Assembly (NCBI GenBank): GCA_963422465.1 | Contig: OY730170.1 | Coordinates: 1,302,001 to 1,366,000 of the forward strand | Source of the DNA: Lichina pygmaea | Taxonomy: Eukaryota > Ascomycota > Lichinomycetes > Lichinales > Lichinaceae | Length of the DNA stretch: 64,000 bases | Reading direction: 5' to 3' | Position numbers and translations under genes: made by a program | The notes under the pieces: generated by a model | Told to the model about the DNA's origin: nothing | Database searches by the model: none | The model's input: the letters and a program-made list of their open reading frames with translations, nothing else | Shown here: positions 22,253 to 34,888 of the stretch, piece after piece | Position numbering within the stretch: the stretch's first letter is position 1 | How the letters are laid out: every line of letters begins with the position of its first letter

Positions 22253-22288
22253 TCTTCAGTTTTTATTCCTTTAAAGGTTTTCTGAAGA
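22253..22288 (+). other. Conserved 3' UTR stem-loop of the LINEs
   Basis: TCTTCAG (22253-22259) pairs with CTGAAGA (22282-22288) around a T-rich loop that holds a small inner palindrome, CCTTTAAAGG. Equivalent hairpins occur at 14795-14830, 33539-33574, 22602-22637 (minus), 41085-41120 (minus), and in family B at 28401-28434 (minus, CTCCAG/CTGGAG) and 36041-36074 (TCTCAG/CTGGGA). The stem bases change in a paired way between families. A role as the RT recognition element for target-primed reverse transcription is inference by analogy with other stringent LINEs. Confidence 0.75.
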
Positions 22289-22365
22289 AGTTCACTATTA
22301 GCTGGAAGATCTGCATGGCTGTAAAGCTACAAACAGTGTAAGAATCAAATCAAAATCCCTGTCAG

Positions 22366-25300
22366 ACCTGGTCACTGCAGGTTTGCTTGGTGGTAATCCA
22401 CCAGCTTCTGGTTTGTCGCAGGGCTGAAGTTCTCAGTTGGTTCCCATGAATTCTCTTCTTCGTCAAACTCTAACCACTTCACCAGGTACTCAGTTTTCTG
22501 TCTGTTTCTTCAACTTTTTTTTATTTTATTTTTTATTTTATTTGATTCTTACACTGGTAGTAGCTTTACAGCCATGCAGATCTTCTAGCTAATAGTGAAC
22601 TCCTTCAGAAAACCTTTGAAGAGATAAAAACTGAAGGCAGGGTGTGACTAGGGAATGTAACAAAAGAAATCTTGAAGTTTCTGGTAAGAGAAGAGAATCT
22701 AGGTATTGGATTGGGAATAGTGGAGTTTGAAAGCTAGATTAAACTGGTTTAGTCTTTTCAAACACATAAACCAGTACAAGAACTTCTGTAGTAGCTCTGG
22801 GTTTGAAATAATAGTGGTGAAGTCTTGGGGATTAAAAGAGACTTGTTGTCTTTGTCTTGAATAAAGAGAGCATGAAGAGGTGATATGTTTTGCAGTTTCT
22901 TCTGCTTGGCCACACACACATAGTGGGGTAGAGAAGTCAGGAACTCCAGCTCTGAAAAGAAAACTTGCCAGACCAATTCTTCCAGTCCTGATTTGCAGTA
23001 GCAGACTTGCCTCAGCTTTCTGTAACTCTTTGTAGAGCTTCAGATTGTTTTTGTGTGGCTTTTGACAGAAAGTCTGCCAGCCTGGATAGCTTCTTCTTTT
23101 CTTCTCTTCCCATTGGTCTTCCCACTCTTTAGTAAAGAGCTTTTGTAGTTCTTTCTTTGAACTAGCCTGGTTAGTAGTTATTTAACTTAACCAAGTGAAT
23201 TTCCACTTAGGAGAGATAGTTAGGGATTCCTTTAAAGATTTCTTCAAGAGAGAGGCATAGCTGGAAATAGTGGAAAAGATACTGTCAAGAAAGTATTTGA
23301 GAGGGGAGTTTTGAATAGAAGAAAGAAAACAGGCAGTGCGAAATTTAAAGTATAGGTCTAGAGGTAGAAGAAAAAGCTCACTCTCTAATAGAAAAGAAGG
23401 AGTGGCTTTGAAGGCACCCCCAATAAGTCTTAGGCATCTGTTTTGAAATGAAACAAGAGAAGAGATATTGGAGGATTTTCTTAGAAGGTTAAACCAGATC
23501 CTCACTGCATAGCTCAGTAGAGATCTCAGTATAGCAGTGTACACCAGACGTGATGTGTGAACTGGAAAGCCCCAAGTAGAATAGGAAGTTCTAGAAAGAG
23601 AAGAGAGTGCTTTCTATGCTTTTTGAAGAATAATCCTCTGGTGTTTGTGCCAGTGGAGCTTTGCATCTAGGTACACTCCAAGTACTCACACTTCTTCTTT
23701 TGGTTTGAGAATCACATTCCCCAGTCTGAGCTTGAGCTGAAGATTGTCTGGTCTTCTTCTGGAAAAATGAAGTATTTTATATTTCTCAGGTGAGACGACT
23801 ATTCCATGTCTTGCAGCCTATGATAGACATTTGAGGTGTGTGTTCTTTAACTTCAGAAGGTTACTTTTCAAGGAGTGACCAAAAGCAAGCAGATTTGTAT
23901 CATCTGCAAACTCCAGGGCAGATACACCAGAAGAGAGAGTATGCACAGTCTCATGCAATTCAGAAATGTAGAATAGAAAAAGAATAGAGGATAATAGAGA
24001 ACCTTGAGGAACTCCACAATGAATAGGAATTGAATAAGACTCAGAATCATCAAAGACAAGAGTGGTAGAGCACTTATCACAGAAGAAGTAGATCCAGGAA
24101 GCTAGCCAGGCAGGTATTCTTTTTCTTTTCAGAATTTGCTGTAGTATCTTGGGGAGAACTCTGTCATAGGCTTCTGAGATATCCAGTGAGAGTAGGGATG
24201 CAACCATGCCTTCCTTCCAGACTTTTTCCACTTGGGAGGTTAGAAGGAAAAGTGCTGCTTCTGTGGATCTTCCTTTCCTAAAGCCCATCTGGATATCTGG
24301 CAATAGTCCAGCTTCTTCTGCTATCTTGCTTAGTCTGGCTGCAGCAATAGCTTCCATCAGCTTGCCTGTTGTGTTTAGCAGAGCTATAGGGCGCCAGGCT
24401 TTAGCTTGATTGTAGGTTCCCTTGCCAGGTTTCCTCAAGCAGACTGTTTTTGCACTCTTAAATCTTTCAGGGAAGTACTCCAGTTTCCAGCATGTTGAAG
24501 TCAGAATAGCTAGAGCTTGGCAGAACCTAGGCCCCAGAGCTCTCAGAAATCCATTTGGCAGCTTATCTCTCCCTCCTGCTGTGAAAGGTTTCTTCTTGGC
24601 CAGAATTTGCTCCACTTCTTCACATGTTACCTCCTGGGAGAGCTGTATCTCAGAGATAGTCTGGGAGCTTTCTGAGCCTGGTTCTGGAACTAGAGCTTTT
24701 GGAAAGAACTGTTGTGAGAAGGCTTTAGTCTTTTCCTCAAAGGTTTTGGCTATTCCTTCTTGTGTTTCCAGGTCAGGAACCAGAGAAAGATCAGGAGTCT
24801 TGTTGGCTTTGGACTTTCCCCACTTTGCAAGCTTCCAGAACTTTGAAGAGCTGGCCAGCTCATGGATTTGGTGTCTGAAAGTGTTCTGTTTTCCATCTCT
24901 GACTGCTTTTTTCTTGAGCTTAGTTGCTTGCTCAAGTTCCTCTTGACTTGCTTGTCTTTTTTGCACTTTTCTTCTTACTCTTCTTTCCTCTTTAACCTTG
25001 TTTTGGATCTCTTGATTCCACCAGGGGACTGAGTGGCCAGATTGCTTCTGGAGTGTTTCTTCAACTATCCAGGATTCTTTCAACATTGTACTCTTCTTTG
25101 TCATCCTCAAAGTTCTATTCTGTCTCAATCTCTGCGTCACTGGGTGCTGGTTCAAGCAGTGAGACGTGGAATACTCAGTGTATCCTTGCTTTTTGTAGTA
25201 GTCTCAGTTGATAGTTGACTTCCCCAGTGCACTTCTTGATTTTGAATAGTCCAATTCGTACATAGTCCAGCTTTTTGCTCAGTCACTTCGAGCGCAGGTT

Positions 25301-28300
25301 TTTTGTTGATAGGTAGACCTTATCCCCTCTTTCCAGGGTTGGTCCCTTCAACCTTTTGTTGTATAATTGGTGGGCAGTGGTGTTCTGGGCACAGTCAATT
25401 GTTGTTTTCATTTTCTTGTGCATAGCAGCAAGTTTGTTAACATCAACAATATTGCCTCCTGCTGTTGCCTACCATCAGGGGTTTCTTCCATAGTTCGCAA
25501 AGAATAGTGTTATCCCTGTCATGCTGTGTTGCTGGTTGTTGTACACAAACTGGGCTATTGGTAGCAGTTCTACCCAGTTATCCTGCTGGTGGTTGATGTA
25601 GTGTTGTAGATACTGCTCCATCGTCTGGTTTGTCCACTCAGTTTGTCTGTCAGTTTGTGGATAGTAGGCTGTTGACATTCTTGTGTCAATACCAAGTTGC
25701 CTTGTCTATGTGTTCCAGAATTTTGAGGTGAAGAGTTTGTCTTGATCTGAGATAATTGTTTTTGGTAGCTCTCAGTGGCTTACCAACTCTTTAAGTAGGA
25801 CACTCGCAAGTTTGTTCGCAGTTCCTGATTCTTTCCACAGGACCAGGTGGGTGTATTTGGTGAGCTTGTCAACAACCACCAAAATGCTATCGTATACCAC
25901 CTTTGTTGCTGGGTCTGTTGACTTTGGCAACTTGACTATGAAATCCATCATGATAGTTTCCCATAGTGCCTCAGGTAGGTCTATTTGCTGCACTTGCCTG
26001 TAGAGCTTATGTCTTGATGGTTTGTTCTTTGCACACTGTTCGCAGTTGCAGATGAACTTTATCATCTTACACTTTATTCTGTTGAAGTGGTAGTTTCTTT
26101 GGATTTTCTCCAAGGTTTTATCTTGTCCGGGGTGTCTGTGCAAAGACCTGTCGTGGTACCTCTGGATCACCTTCTCTTGTGCTCTTTCTGGCATGATTTA
26201 CTTTTTGTTTGCCACCTTGTGGCCAAGGGTAAGGAGTGGACTCTTTGTTCCAGTTGTTGCCAGTTGGGGTTGGGCATAGACCAGGGTTTGTCCTTTTATC
26301 GCTAGGATTGTGTTTTCCTCTGTTGTTTTCTTGTCTATCAGGTCTGGTCACCTGCTGAGTGTGTCTGCTCAAGTATTTTCAGTACTCTTCCAGTAGAGAA
26401 TTTGAAAGTTGTATGATGCTAACAACTCTGCCCATCAAACTTGTTGTCAGTTTAGCTTCTTTGTTGTTGTGAAGTAAGCTAGGTTCTTGTGGTCTGAGTA
26501 CACATCTATTGTGTATTTTGCCCTCTCCAAGTAAGGCCTCCATTCTTGGAATATGTTGACAATTGCTAACAGCTCTTTGTCATGAACATTGTACCTCAGT
26601 TCTGGGCCAGAGAACTTTCTTGATCAGTACACGACAGGGTGTAAGCAGTTGTCGGTGTCTGGTTGACACAAGCAGGATCCCAATACTTGGTCTGAGGCAT
26701 CAGTCTCCAAAATAATCCTTTTCTCAGAGTTAAATGATGCCAAAATAGGTGTGGAGATGAATTTGTTCTTCAACTCCTGGAAGACCACTTGTTGGCTCTC
26801 CCCCCACCTGAAAGATTCACTTTTTCTGGTTAACTCCGTCAATACTGCTGCTGTTCTTGAGTAGTTCTTGATGAATTGTCAGTAGAAGTTTGCAAATCCT
26901 AGGAAGGATTGTACTTCTTTAAGGTTTTTGGGTGTTGGCCAGTCTTGTACTGCTGCTGTCTTTGTGTTGTCCATTCAGATTCCTTCTGTTGTTAGGATCA
27001 ACCCCAAATATTCCACTTCCTTTGTGTAGAAAACACTCTTATCAAGGTGTAACCTCATGCCTACTTCCTGGAGTGCATGTAGGATCTTCTTGACATGCTG
27101 TTTATACTTCTCCAAGGTTCTATTGGTGTATACCAAGACATCATCAATGTAGGCAGTAACAAATATGTCCAGGTATTGTCAGAGGACAGTGTTAATAAGT
27201 GATTGGAATATCGCTAGTGTATTCGTAAGGCTGAATGGCATCACAGTATACTTGTAATGCCCGTACCTTGTACAAAAGGCTGTCTTCTATTCTTCACCAT
27301 CTTTTATCCTAACCAGGTTGAAAGTGCCTTGAATATCAAACTTGGTAAACTATTTGGCTCCTTGGATCTGGTCTTGGATTTCTGATATCAATGGTAGTGG
27401 GTAGTAGTTTTTCACTGTGATCACATTTAGCTACCAATAATCAACACACAGTCAAAGTTTGCTGTCTTTCTTTGGCACAAACAATATCAGGTATCCAGCT
27501 GGTGATGTTGAAAGTCTTATGAACTCTTTCACTAGGTTCTTGTCCAGGTAGTCTCTCAGAGCCTCAAGCTCTTTTGCTGACAGAGTGTAGATAGAGCTGT
27601 GTGTGGGTTTTTTTCTGTCTTCTAGCAGAATCTTGTGGTCCCACTCCTGATGTTCTGGTAGTGTCACAATCACTATTTCTTCAAACATCTCCTAGTATTC
27701 TTTATACTCACTTGGCAACTGCGGTGTCTGAGTCTTGCCCATGGTGTTTTGCGTGGTGCAAAGTTGTTGTGTTCGGGGTTTCATCCAGGCCACACAGACC
27801 TCCCCGCACTAGTGGTGTTTTTTCCACTGTGTCAGTGAGATTTCTTTAATCATCACTCCTGGTTCTGACTTGACTAGTGTCTTATCCGGAAAGACTAGTT
27901 GCCTTCTTTTCCAGTCAATCCTTGGGTTTTGTTTTTCCAACCACAGAAGTCCTAATATAACTTTGTGTAGTATTTGGACCAAGTTGAACTTCTCTGTTCT
28001 GATTGTCATGCCATGGACACTTAGTCTCAGGCTCTTGGTCTTCTTTGTCACTCATCCTTTATTTTTAGAGAGTGGTGTTCTGTCTACTACTGTCAATTAG
28101 TAAAGGTCTTTCTTGCCTTGGACTGGAACCTTGTTTCTTCTGGCAAAGCTTTCTGACATGAAGTTACCAGTCACACCAGAGTTGATCATAGCCTTAGCCA
28201 ACCACCTATTGACTCTGATCTTGATACAAAAGTGCGGACTGCAGGCTGTCATGTCAAGGCTCAGCTTGACTTCTTCCTCCCAGGGTGTTGTCTTGCCTGC

Positions 28301-28316
28301 TCTTCCAACCCCAGTT
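22366..28316 (-). pseudogene. pol: G3-I pol remnant (protease to chromodomain)
   Basis: Leftward order: protease-like MINSGVTGNFMS (about 28160-28200, Asn where the catalytic Asp of DSG is expected), LLWLEKQNPRIDW, RT (about 27690-26900) with [16 protein letters not shown] and catalytic AYIDDVLVYT (about 27130-27165), RNase H (TDASDQVLGSCLCQPD near 26680), integrase zinc finger (HRHPGQDKTLEKIQ...CEQCAKNK) and core (MMDFIVKLPKS; AYYPQTDRQTEWTNQT). The chromodomain is split by LINE-4: EEYNVERILDS, a TGA that replaces CGA, then RNRQKTEYLVKWLEFDEEE. Multiple TAG/TGA stops. Residual reading frames are clear enough for family assignment. Confidence 0.87.
22515..25054 (-). mobile_element. LINE-4 (family A), 5'-truncated, minus strand
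   Basis: Flanked by GTTTCTTCAAC (22504-22514 and 25055-25065), splitting the G3-I chromodomain. In sense orientation it starts in the endonuclease-RT linker (KQSGHSVPWWNQE), contains RT with FADDTNLL (context EFADD rather than GFADD), and ends with the 3' UTR hairpin and a T-rich complement of the tail. Stops and changes (for example CGA to TGA in EVRVLG, a stop in FTWLS*) make it inactive. Confidence 0.92.
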
Positions 28317-29350
28317 TTATTTTATTTTATTTTATTTTATTTTATTCTTACACTGATTTAGCTGTAGAGCCATGCAGAACTTCTAGGTACATGTTTGTTT
28401 CTCCAGAAAACCTTTGGAGGAATAAAAACTGGAGCTTGGGAGAGACTAGGGAAAATCTTGTGGAATATGCAGTAGCTAAGGAAATTTGTACATGTAGCTA
28501 TTTGTTAAAACAAACAGTTGACTTGGTAGAGCTTAGAAAGAGAGTTGGTGGGCTAGGTTGAACTGGTCAAGTCTTTTCAAAGACATAAACCAGAAAAGAA
28601 GTTTAGGAAGTAGCTTGGAGGAGAATAAGATAGATGGGAAATCTTGTAGAGAATTGGACTTGTTGTCTTTGGTTTGAAAATTTGTTACAGAAAAAAGTGA
28701 TGTGTTGGGCTGTTTCTTCTCCAAAACCACATGTGCATAGAGGGGAGTTAAAGTCTGGAACATTTGCTCTGAAAAGAAAACTGGCCAGTCCTATTCTTGC
28801 TGACAGAATTTGAAGAAATAGACTAGACTCAGCTTTTCTCAAATCTTTGAAGATATTGAGGTTTTTCTTCTGTGGCCTTCTGGTGAACATGCCCCAAATA
28901 GCAGAACAATTTCCTCTGCTTACCTGCCATCTGGCTTCCCATTCTTTGTGGAAAACCTCCTGTAGACTTTTCTTTGAGAAGTCTTGGTTAGTAGTTAGTT
29001 GTTCCAGCCAGACTGTTCTCCAGTTTAGAGAAATAGTTGTCAGAGACTTTGGTGTAGTTCTGAGAGAAGAAACATAGAGAGAAATTTGACTGTGTAGTTT
29101 GTGGAGAAGTGTAGAAGGAGAGTTGGGTAGTGTGTTTGAATAGAAAGATGAAAGAAAACATGCTGTTCTCAGCTTGAAGTATAAGTCTAGAGGGGGTAGA
29201 AATAGTTCTGATTCAAGTAGGAAAATAGGAGTGGCTTTAAAGACACCTCCTATAGTTCTTAAACATTTATTTTGGAAAGTAGATAATGAAATAATATTAG
29301 AGAGTTTCTTTTGGGGATTGAACCAGACTCCTACTGCATAACTAAGAAGA
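28317..29350 (-). mobile_element. LINE-5 (family B), minus strand, 5'-truncated
   Basis: The tail complement (TTTTA)n lies at about 28317-28345 inside the G3-I protease region. In sense orientation it encodes the thumb-like region (IGGVFKATPIFLLESELF) and the Cys motif CTCGFGEETAQHITFFC, clearly related to family A but diverged. Its 5' end abuts R1 copy 2 at 29350, and G3-I sequence does not resume there, so this junction is a rearrangement or a composite insertion. Confidence 0.85.
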
Positions 29351-30472
29351 GGCCTGCAACAACTCGAACCTCCATGTGGTGCAGGCTGGGAACCTTGGGG
29401 CAGTCGATGGCAGGCGGCTTCCCAGGCTGCTCGTAGTCGCTGCACCGAGAGCTAATCAAGTCACCGGTTGAGCTGCTGGTGTTGCGGAGTGACGGGCCAC
29501 CGGAGGTGTCACGCAGGCACCCTGGACACCCCCGTGAAACAGCTACAGCAGAACAGAGGACTGCGACCAAGCTTGGGAGATGAAAACCACCTGACAGACA
29601 ACTACCGTGTACACTACAGCCCGAAGCCAGCCCCACAGCTGGTGGATGTGAAGTCTAGGCGTCTGATAGGGCACCTCTGGAGTAGTCAAGAGGAGTTCTT
29701 GTCACACCACCCTCCTAGCAGAGTCTCCAGCTAACGTGTGAGGATCTGCTAGGGGGGGAGTGGCCTTGGCACCGCGGCGTTGTTAATCGAACGTGGACCA
29801 CTTGTTAAAGAAGGAGAGTGGTCGTACGAGGAGACATCACCGCTCCAGTGCCTAAGGGCTGTGTGATAGCCAAAGTGCTGGCTTGATGGTTTTGCCTAAG
29901 GCCTTGCCACGAAGTCTCTTCGTACAATCCACAATCTGGGGCCAGGGGACTGGGTTATCCAGTGGGCCAACAGGTGCAACCGGGGCCCCACAGGCGACAG
30001 CGGACCAAGGAGAACTCCTCCCTACTTGGTTAGTGGACTGGAAAGGCAGCCCTGCAGGTGCTGGCACGGCCTGCAGGGTCCGTAAGGCCTGCGAGGTATG
30101 GTCGGCCTTTGTACGAGAGATCTGCGAAGGTAACACGAAACAGTTAACAACTGCGAGGTGTGGCATATAATGGCAGTGACAGAGGTAGGGCCTGGGCCTA
30201 CTACGAGACTGTCTATATGGCCCGAGAGGACAGATGCGCATGCCGGTTCGTACGGAGTGCAGGCTTAGGCTGCAAACAACAAGCTCAGGGAGCAAACTAC
30301 AGTTGGAGCGTGGGCTCTGGGCTGGTGACCCAGTGCTCCGAAGCAGGATCCCAGGGGTGAGCACGTACGGCGGAGTGCAAGAGACCTCGGGACTGTGGGA
30401 AAGTGTGGTAGAGACCCTGTGGGGGGGTGCCAACTCTACACTATGTTCTGGCATAGTACGACTGTGGCTCTT
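29351..30472 (+). repeat. R1 repeat, copy 2 (fused to LINE-6)
   Basis: Near-identical to copy 1 along about 1.12 kb. In the first ~190 bp nearly all visible differences are CpG in copy 1 and TpG or CpA here. The right edge (GACTGTGGCTCTT) continues in frame into the LINE-6 endonuclease domain (SSLHPTFWNKDF), a different LINE breakpoint from copy 1. The frame holds a TAG just before the junction (LA*YDCG). Confidence 0.85.
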
Positions 30473-33400
30473 CTCTTCATCCTACCTTCTGGAATAAAGA
30501 CTTTGTTTCTCTTGAAATCTACTTGGAAAACTCTTCTACTTCTCTTTGGGTACATAATCTCTACTTCACCCCATCAAGTCAAGAAAACTACACAGAGGCA
30601 TCAGAAGCTCTTCTCTGTTTACTCCAAAATGCTTTACAAGAACAAGGACAACATATTCTTCTCACAGACTCAAATCTTCACCACCCAGACTGGTCAAAGA
30701 AAAGAAGACTGTACTCTGAGACTGCAAACAAGTTTCAAGACCTAATGAAAGATTTAAATCTGGATTTAGCTATTGCACCTTTCACCCCTACCAGAGCAAG
30801 ATCTCTTTCTGAAAAACCATGTTCTTCTATTGATCTGTCTTTTATTTCTTCTTCTCTTTCTAACTCTCTGATTTTCTCTAAAGTGGCTCTTCAGTTCTTT
30901 CATGGGTCTGACCACAGACCTGTACTAACCTGCCTGGACCTGGATCCTCCAAGGAAAATCTGGAAACCAGAAAGAAACTGGAGAACACTGGACTCAAACC
31001 TTGCAAGAGTAGAGTGTGAGAAGCTACACCTGCCCTTCCACTTCCAAGACAAATATGAAGTGGATGAGTACTTGGAGTATCTTGACAACTTTCTCCAAGA
31101 AATAGCAAGCAAATCCACACAGCTCCAGAAGCAATCTGGCCACTCAGTTCCCTGGTGGAATCAAGAGATCCAAAACAAGGTTAAAGAGGAAAGAAGAGTA
31201 AGAAGAAAAGTGCAAAAAAGGCAAGCAAGTCAAGAGGAACTTGAGCAAGCAACTAAGCTCAAGAAAAAGGCAGTCAGAGATGGAAAACAGAACACTTTCA
31301 GACACCAAATCCATGAGCTGGCCAGCTCTTCAAAGTTCTGGAAGCTTGCAAAGTGGGGAAAGTCCAAAGCCAACAAGACTCCTGATCTTCCTCTGGTTCC
31401 TGACCTGGAAACACAAGAAGGAATAGCCAAAATCTTTGAGGAAAAGACTAAAGCCTTCTCACAACAGTTCTTTCCAAAAGCTCTAGTTCCAGAACCAGGC
31501 TCAGAAAGCTCCCAGACTATCTCTGAGATACAGCTCTCCCAGAAGGTAACATGTGAAGAAGTGGAGCAAATTCTGGCCAAGAAGAAACCTTTCACAGCAG
31601 GAGGGAGAGATAAGCTGCCAAATGGATTTCTGAGAGCTCTGGGGCCTAGGTTCTGCCAAGCTCTAGCTATTCTGACTTCAACATGCTGGAAACTGGAGTA
31701 CTTCCCTGAAAGATTTAAGAGTGCAAAAACAGTCTGCTTGAGGAAACCTGGCAAGGGAACCTACAATCAAGCTAAAGCCTGGCGCCCTATAGCTCTGCTA
31801 AACACAACAGGCAAGCTGATGGAAGCTATTGCTGCAGCCAGACTAAGCAAGATAGCAGAAGAAGCTGGACTATTGCCAGATATCCAGATGGGCTTTAGGA
31901 AAGGAAGATCCACAGAAGCAGCACTTTTCCTTCTAACCTCCCAAGTGGAAAAAGTCTGGAAGGAAGGCATGGTTGCATCCCTACTCTCACTGGATATCTC
32001 AGGAGCCTATGACAGAGTTCTCCCCAAGATACTACAGCAAATTCTGAAAAGAAAAGGAATACCTGCCTGGCTAGCTTCCTGGATCTACTCCTTCTATGAT
32101 AAGCGCTCTACCACTCTTGTCTTTGATGATTCTGAGTCTTATTCAATTCCTATTCATTGTGGAGTTTCTCAAGGTTCTCCATTATCCCCTATTCTTTTTC
32201 TATTCTACATTTCTGAATTGCATGAGACTGTGCATACTCCCTCTTCTGGTGTATCTGCCCTGGGGTTTGCAGATGATACAAATCTGCTTGCTTTTGGTCA
32301 CTCCTTGAAAAGTAACCTTCTGAAGTTAAAGAACACACACCACAAATGTCTATCCTGGGCTGCAAGACATGGAATGGTCTTCTCACCTGAGAAATATGAA
32401 ATACTTCATTTTTCCAGAAGAAGATCAGACAATCTTCAGCTCAAGCTCAGACTGGGGAATGTGATTCTCAAACCAAAAGAAGAAGTGCGAGTACTTGGAG
32501 TGTACCTAGATGCAAAGCTCCACTGGCACAAACACCAGAGGATTATTCTTCAAAAAGCACAGAAAGCACTCTCTTCTCTTTCTAGAACTTCCTATTCTAC
32601 TTGGGGCTTTCCAGTTCACACATCACGTCTGGTGTACACTGCTATACTGAGATCTCTACTGAGCTATGCAGTGGGGATCTGGTTTAACCCTCTAAGAAAA
32701 TCCTCCAATATCTCTTCTCTTGTTTCATTTCAAAACAGATGCCTAAGACTTATTGGGGGTGCCTTCAAAGCCACTCCTTCTTTTCTATTAGAGAGTGAGC
32801 TTTTTCTTCTACCTCTAGACCTATACTTTAAATTTCGCACTGCCTGTTTTCTTTCTTCTATTCAAAACTCCCCTCTCAAATACTTTCTTGACAGTATCTT
32901 TTCCACTATTTCCAGCTATGCCTCTCTCTTGAAGAAACCTTTAAAGGAATCCTCAACTATCTCTCCTAAGTGGAAATTCACTTGGTTAAGTCAAATAACT
33001 ACTAACCAGGCTAGTTCAAAGAAAGAACTACAAAAGCTCTTTACTAAAGAGTGGGAAGACCAATGGGAAGAGAAGAAAAGAAGAAGCTATCCAGGCTGGC
33101 AGACTTTCTGTCAAAAGCCACACAAAAACAATCTGAAGCTCTACAAAGAGTTACAGAAAGCTGAGGCAAGTCTGCTACTGCAAATCAGGACTGGAAGAAT
33201 TGGTCTGGCAAGTTTTCTTTTCAGAGCTGGAGCTCCTGACTTCCCTACCCCACTATGTGTGTGTGGCCAAGCAGAAGAAACTGCAAAACATATCACCTCT
33301 TCATGCTCTCTTTATTCAAGACAAAGACAACAAGTCTCTTTTAATCCCCAAGACTTCACCACTATTATTTCAAACCCAGAGCTACTACAGAAGTTCTTGT

Positions 33401-33645
33401 ACTGGTTTATGTCTTTGAAAAGACTAAACCAGTTTAATCTAGCTTTCAAACTCCACTATTCCCAATCCAATACCTAGATTCTCTTCTCTTACCAGAAACT
33501 TCAAGATTTCTTTTGTTACATTCCCTAGTCACACCCTGCCTTCAGTTTTTATCTCTTCAAAGGTTTTCTGAAGGAGTTCACTATTAGCTAGAAGATCTGC
33601 ATGGCTGTAAAGCTACTACCAGTGTAAGAATCAAATAAATAAAAT
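30473..33645 (+). mobile_element. LINE-6 (family A), nearly complete ORF2, fused to R1
   Basis: ORF2 from SSLHPTFWNKDF in the endonuclease to the stop at 33477 is open for roughly 1000 codons, but it has no ORF1, no 5' UTR and no ORF2 start; the upstream sequence is R1. It keeps LTDSNLHHPDW, GSDHRPVLT, FADDTNLLAFG and CVCGQAEETAKHITSSC. CGVSQGSPL replaces CGVPQGSPL in the RT. The 3' UTR hairpin is at 33539-33574, and the tail (AATAAATAAAATAAAAATAAAA) runs into G2-II. An intact RT frame in a 5'-truncated copy suggests a recent insertion. Confidence 0.9.
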
Positions 33646-34344
33646 AAAAATAAAATCACCCACAAACTGACGGCCAGACAGAGTGAGCAAACCAAGTCCT
33701 GGAGACTTACTTACGGCATTACATCAACCAGACCCACAGCAATTGGGTACAGTTATTACCAGTGGCACAGCTGGCAATCAACCAGCACAGATCAGACTCA
33801 ACAAAGGAATCACTATTTTTTGCTAATTTTGGACAACATGCAAACATCAGGATGCCAAGCAGAGCTTCACCAAACACGGAGAAAGCACTCCAACATGACA
33901 AGCTCCTACAACAAACACACACAATGATGAGGCACTACCTTCAAGAGACCTCAGAAAGAATGCAACATCAAATAGACAAGAAATTGAAAATGGCACCTCA
34001 GCTAAAGAAGGGGGATAAAGTCTACCTTCTCACAAGAAATTGGAAAATGAAGAAACCAAAAACAAAGAAACTTGACAACATCAAGGTCAGACTATTTTTG
34101 GTCAAAGAAAAAACAGGACCAGTCAACATCAAGATACAACTACCAAGGGATGCCAGAGTCCATCCAAACTTTCATATATTGATGATTGAACCAGCCGACC
34201 AGAGCACACCCTTGCAGGAAACATTCCATTATCAACCTGAAGAAGAACAAGAGTTTGAAGTTGAACAGATCCTGGCTAGGAAAAGTTAGCAATACCTTGT
34301 CAAGTGGAAAGGATACCCAGACTCGGAAAATACCTGGGAACCAC

Positions 34345-34845
34345 TCAAGAACCTCGCGAACTACCAGCTTCTTCTGCGACAGTTTTAGCAGGAGCAGGAC
34401 TGAACAGCTCAGCCTGCAGGAGGGATGTGTCAATGACTGATCAAGTCAAATCCTTGCCATCTGACTCTATCTCTTTCACCAAGCACTGAAGCTTCTGCCT
34501 TGCACAGACCTTAGCGCCCTCCAACACCTTTCACTCCTGAAACAGACAAGCCTGCACTGTGGCAAGTTGTTCAAAGAGTGCGTCACGTGTTGCCTTGTCA
34601 GTGGCCACATCCTCACGGAGGTTGTCCCAGGACATGTTCAGAGATTCCCAGGACACAGAGACACAAGACCTTCCACGCCAAGTGCACACAGCACATTTCA
34701 ACTTATCGTCTTCTCCTGACATCTGGAAGTACAGATGACCACGAAGAACACAAAAGTCGCAGGGCGTACGCGAAACAAAACCCTGATTGTGGATTTGAGC
34801 AGCAAGCTGAGTTCGGCTAACAGTCGCACATGACTTTGGAGGCAT
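34345..34845 (-). pseudogene. Antisense accessory ORF of G2-II: Cys6-like cluster plus coiled coil
   Basis: On the strand opposite to pol, from ATG 34845 to the TGA at 34345-34347: 501 bp (166 codons) with two visible stops, one after CLFQE (about 34531) and one after DGKDLT. The first 105 codons are open: MPPKSCATVSRTQLAAQI, then CDFCVLRGHLY (Tyr in place of a third Cys) and CAVCTWRGRSC, approximating CX2CX6C-X11-CX2CX6C, the spacing of Zn2Cys6 DNA-binding clusters. A charged heptad-rich tail follows (WESLNMSWDNLREDVATDKA, EQLATVQA). It overlaps the chromodomain end of pol. The G2-III copy has the same 501-bp length in the same place. A DNA-binding role is inference. Confidence 0.6.
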
Positions 34846-34888
34846 GACCAGATTTCATCAAGATGATGAAAGATGGAGAGGAGGATAG

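Larger units (their letters stand above)
16922..22354 (+). mobile_element. LINE-3 (family A), full length, Tad-like, two intact ORFs
   Basis: 5.4 kb element flanked by the 11-bp duplication ATCCCTGTCAG (16911-16921 and 22355-22365) inside G3-I. Order: about 0.63 kb 5' UTR with degenerate tandem repeats, ORF1 (zinc knuckles), ORF2 (endonuclease, RT, C-terminal Cys-rich motif), a 3' UTR with a conserved stem-loop, and an AATCAAATCAAA tail. It is the only LINE in the window with both ORFs intact and is probably among the youngest insertions. An ORF1 with CCHC knuckles followed by an ORF2 with an APE-type endonuclease fits the fungal Tad group. I see no RNase H segment. Confidence 0.93.
15844..28316 (-). 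mobile_element. G3-I: Ty3/gypsy element, minus strand, 5' part lost
   Basis: Read leftward: protease, RT, RNase H, integrase, chromodomain, 3' region and 3' LTR (16350-15844). It is split by LINE-4 (22515-25054) inside the chromodomain and by LINE-3 (16922-22354) just beyond it. Gag and the 5' LTR are missing, because at about 28316 the sequence passes into LINE-5 and does not resume. The CGVP/IDD RT motif and integrase blocks are recognisable but contain stops. Confidence 0.85.

Noticed and set aside
16485-22357. AATCAAAAATC near 16485 as the left target duplication of LINE-3
   Set aside because: The match to AATCAAAATC at 22348 is imperfect and lies within the A-rich tail, and the accessory frame runs through 16485 uninterrupted. 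ATCCCTGTCAG (16911 and 22355) is an exact 11-bp match and restores the G3-I sequence.
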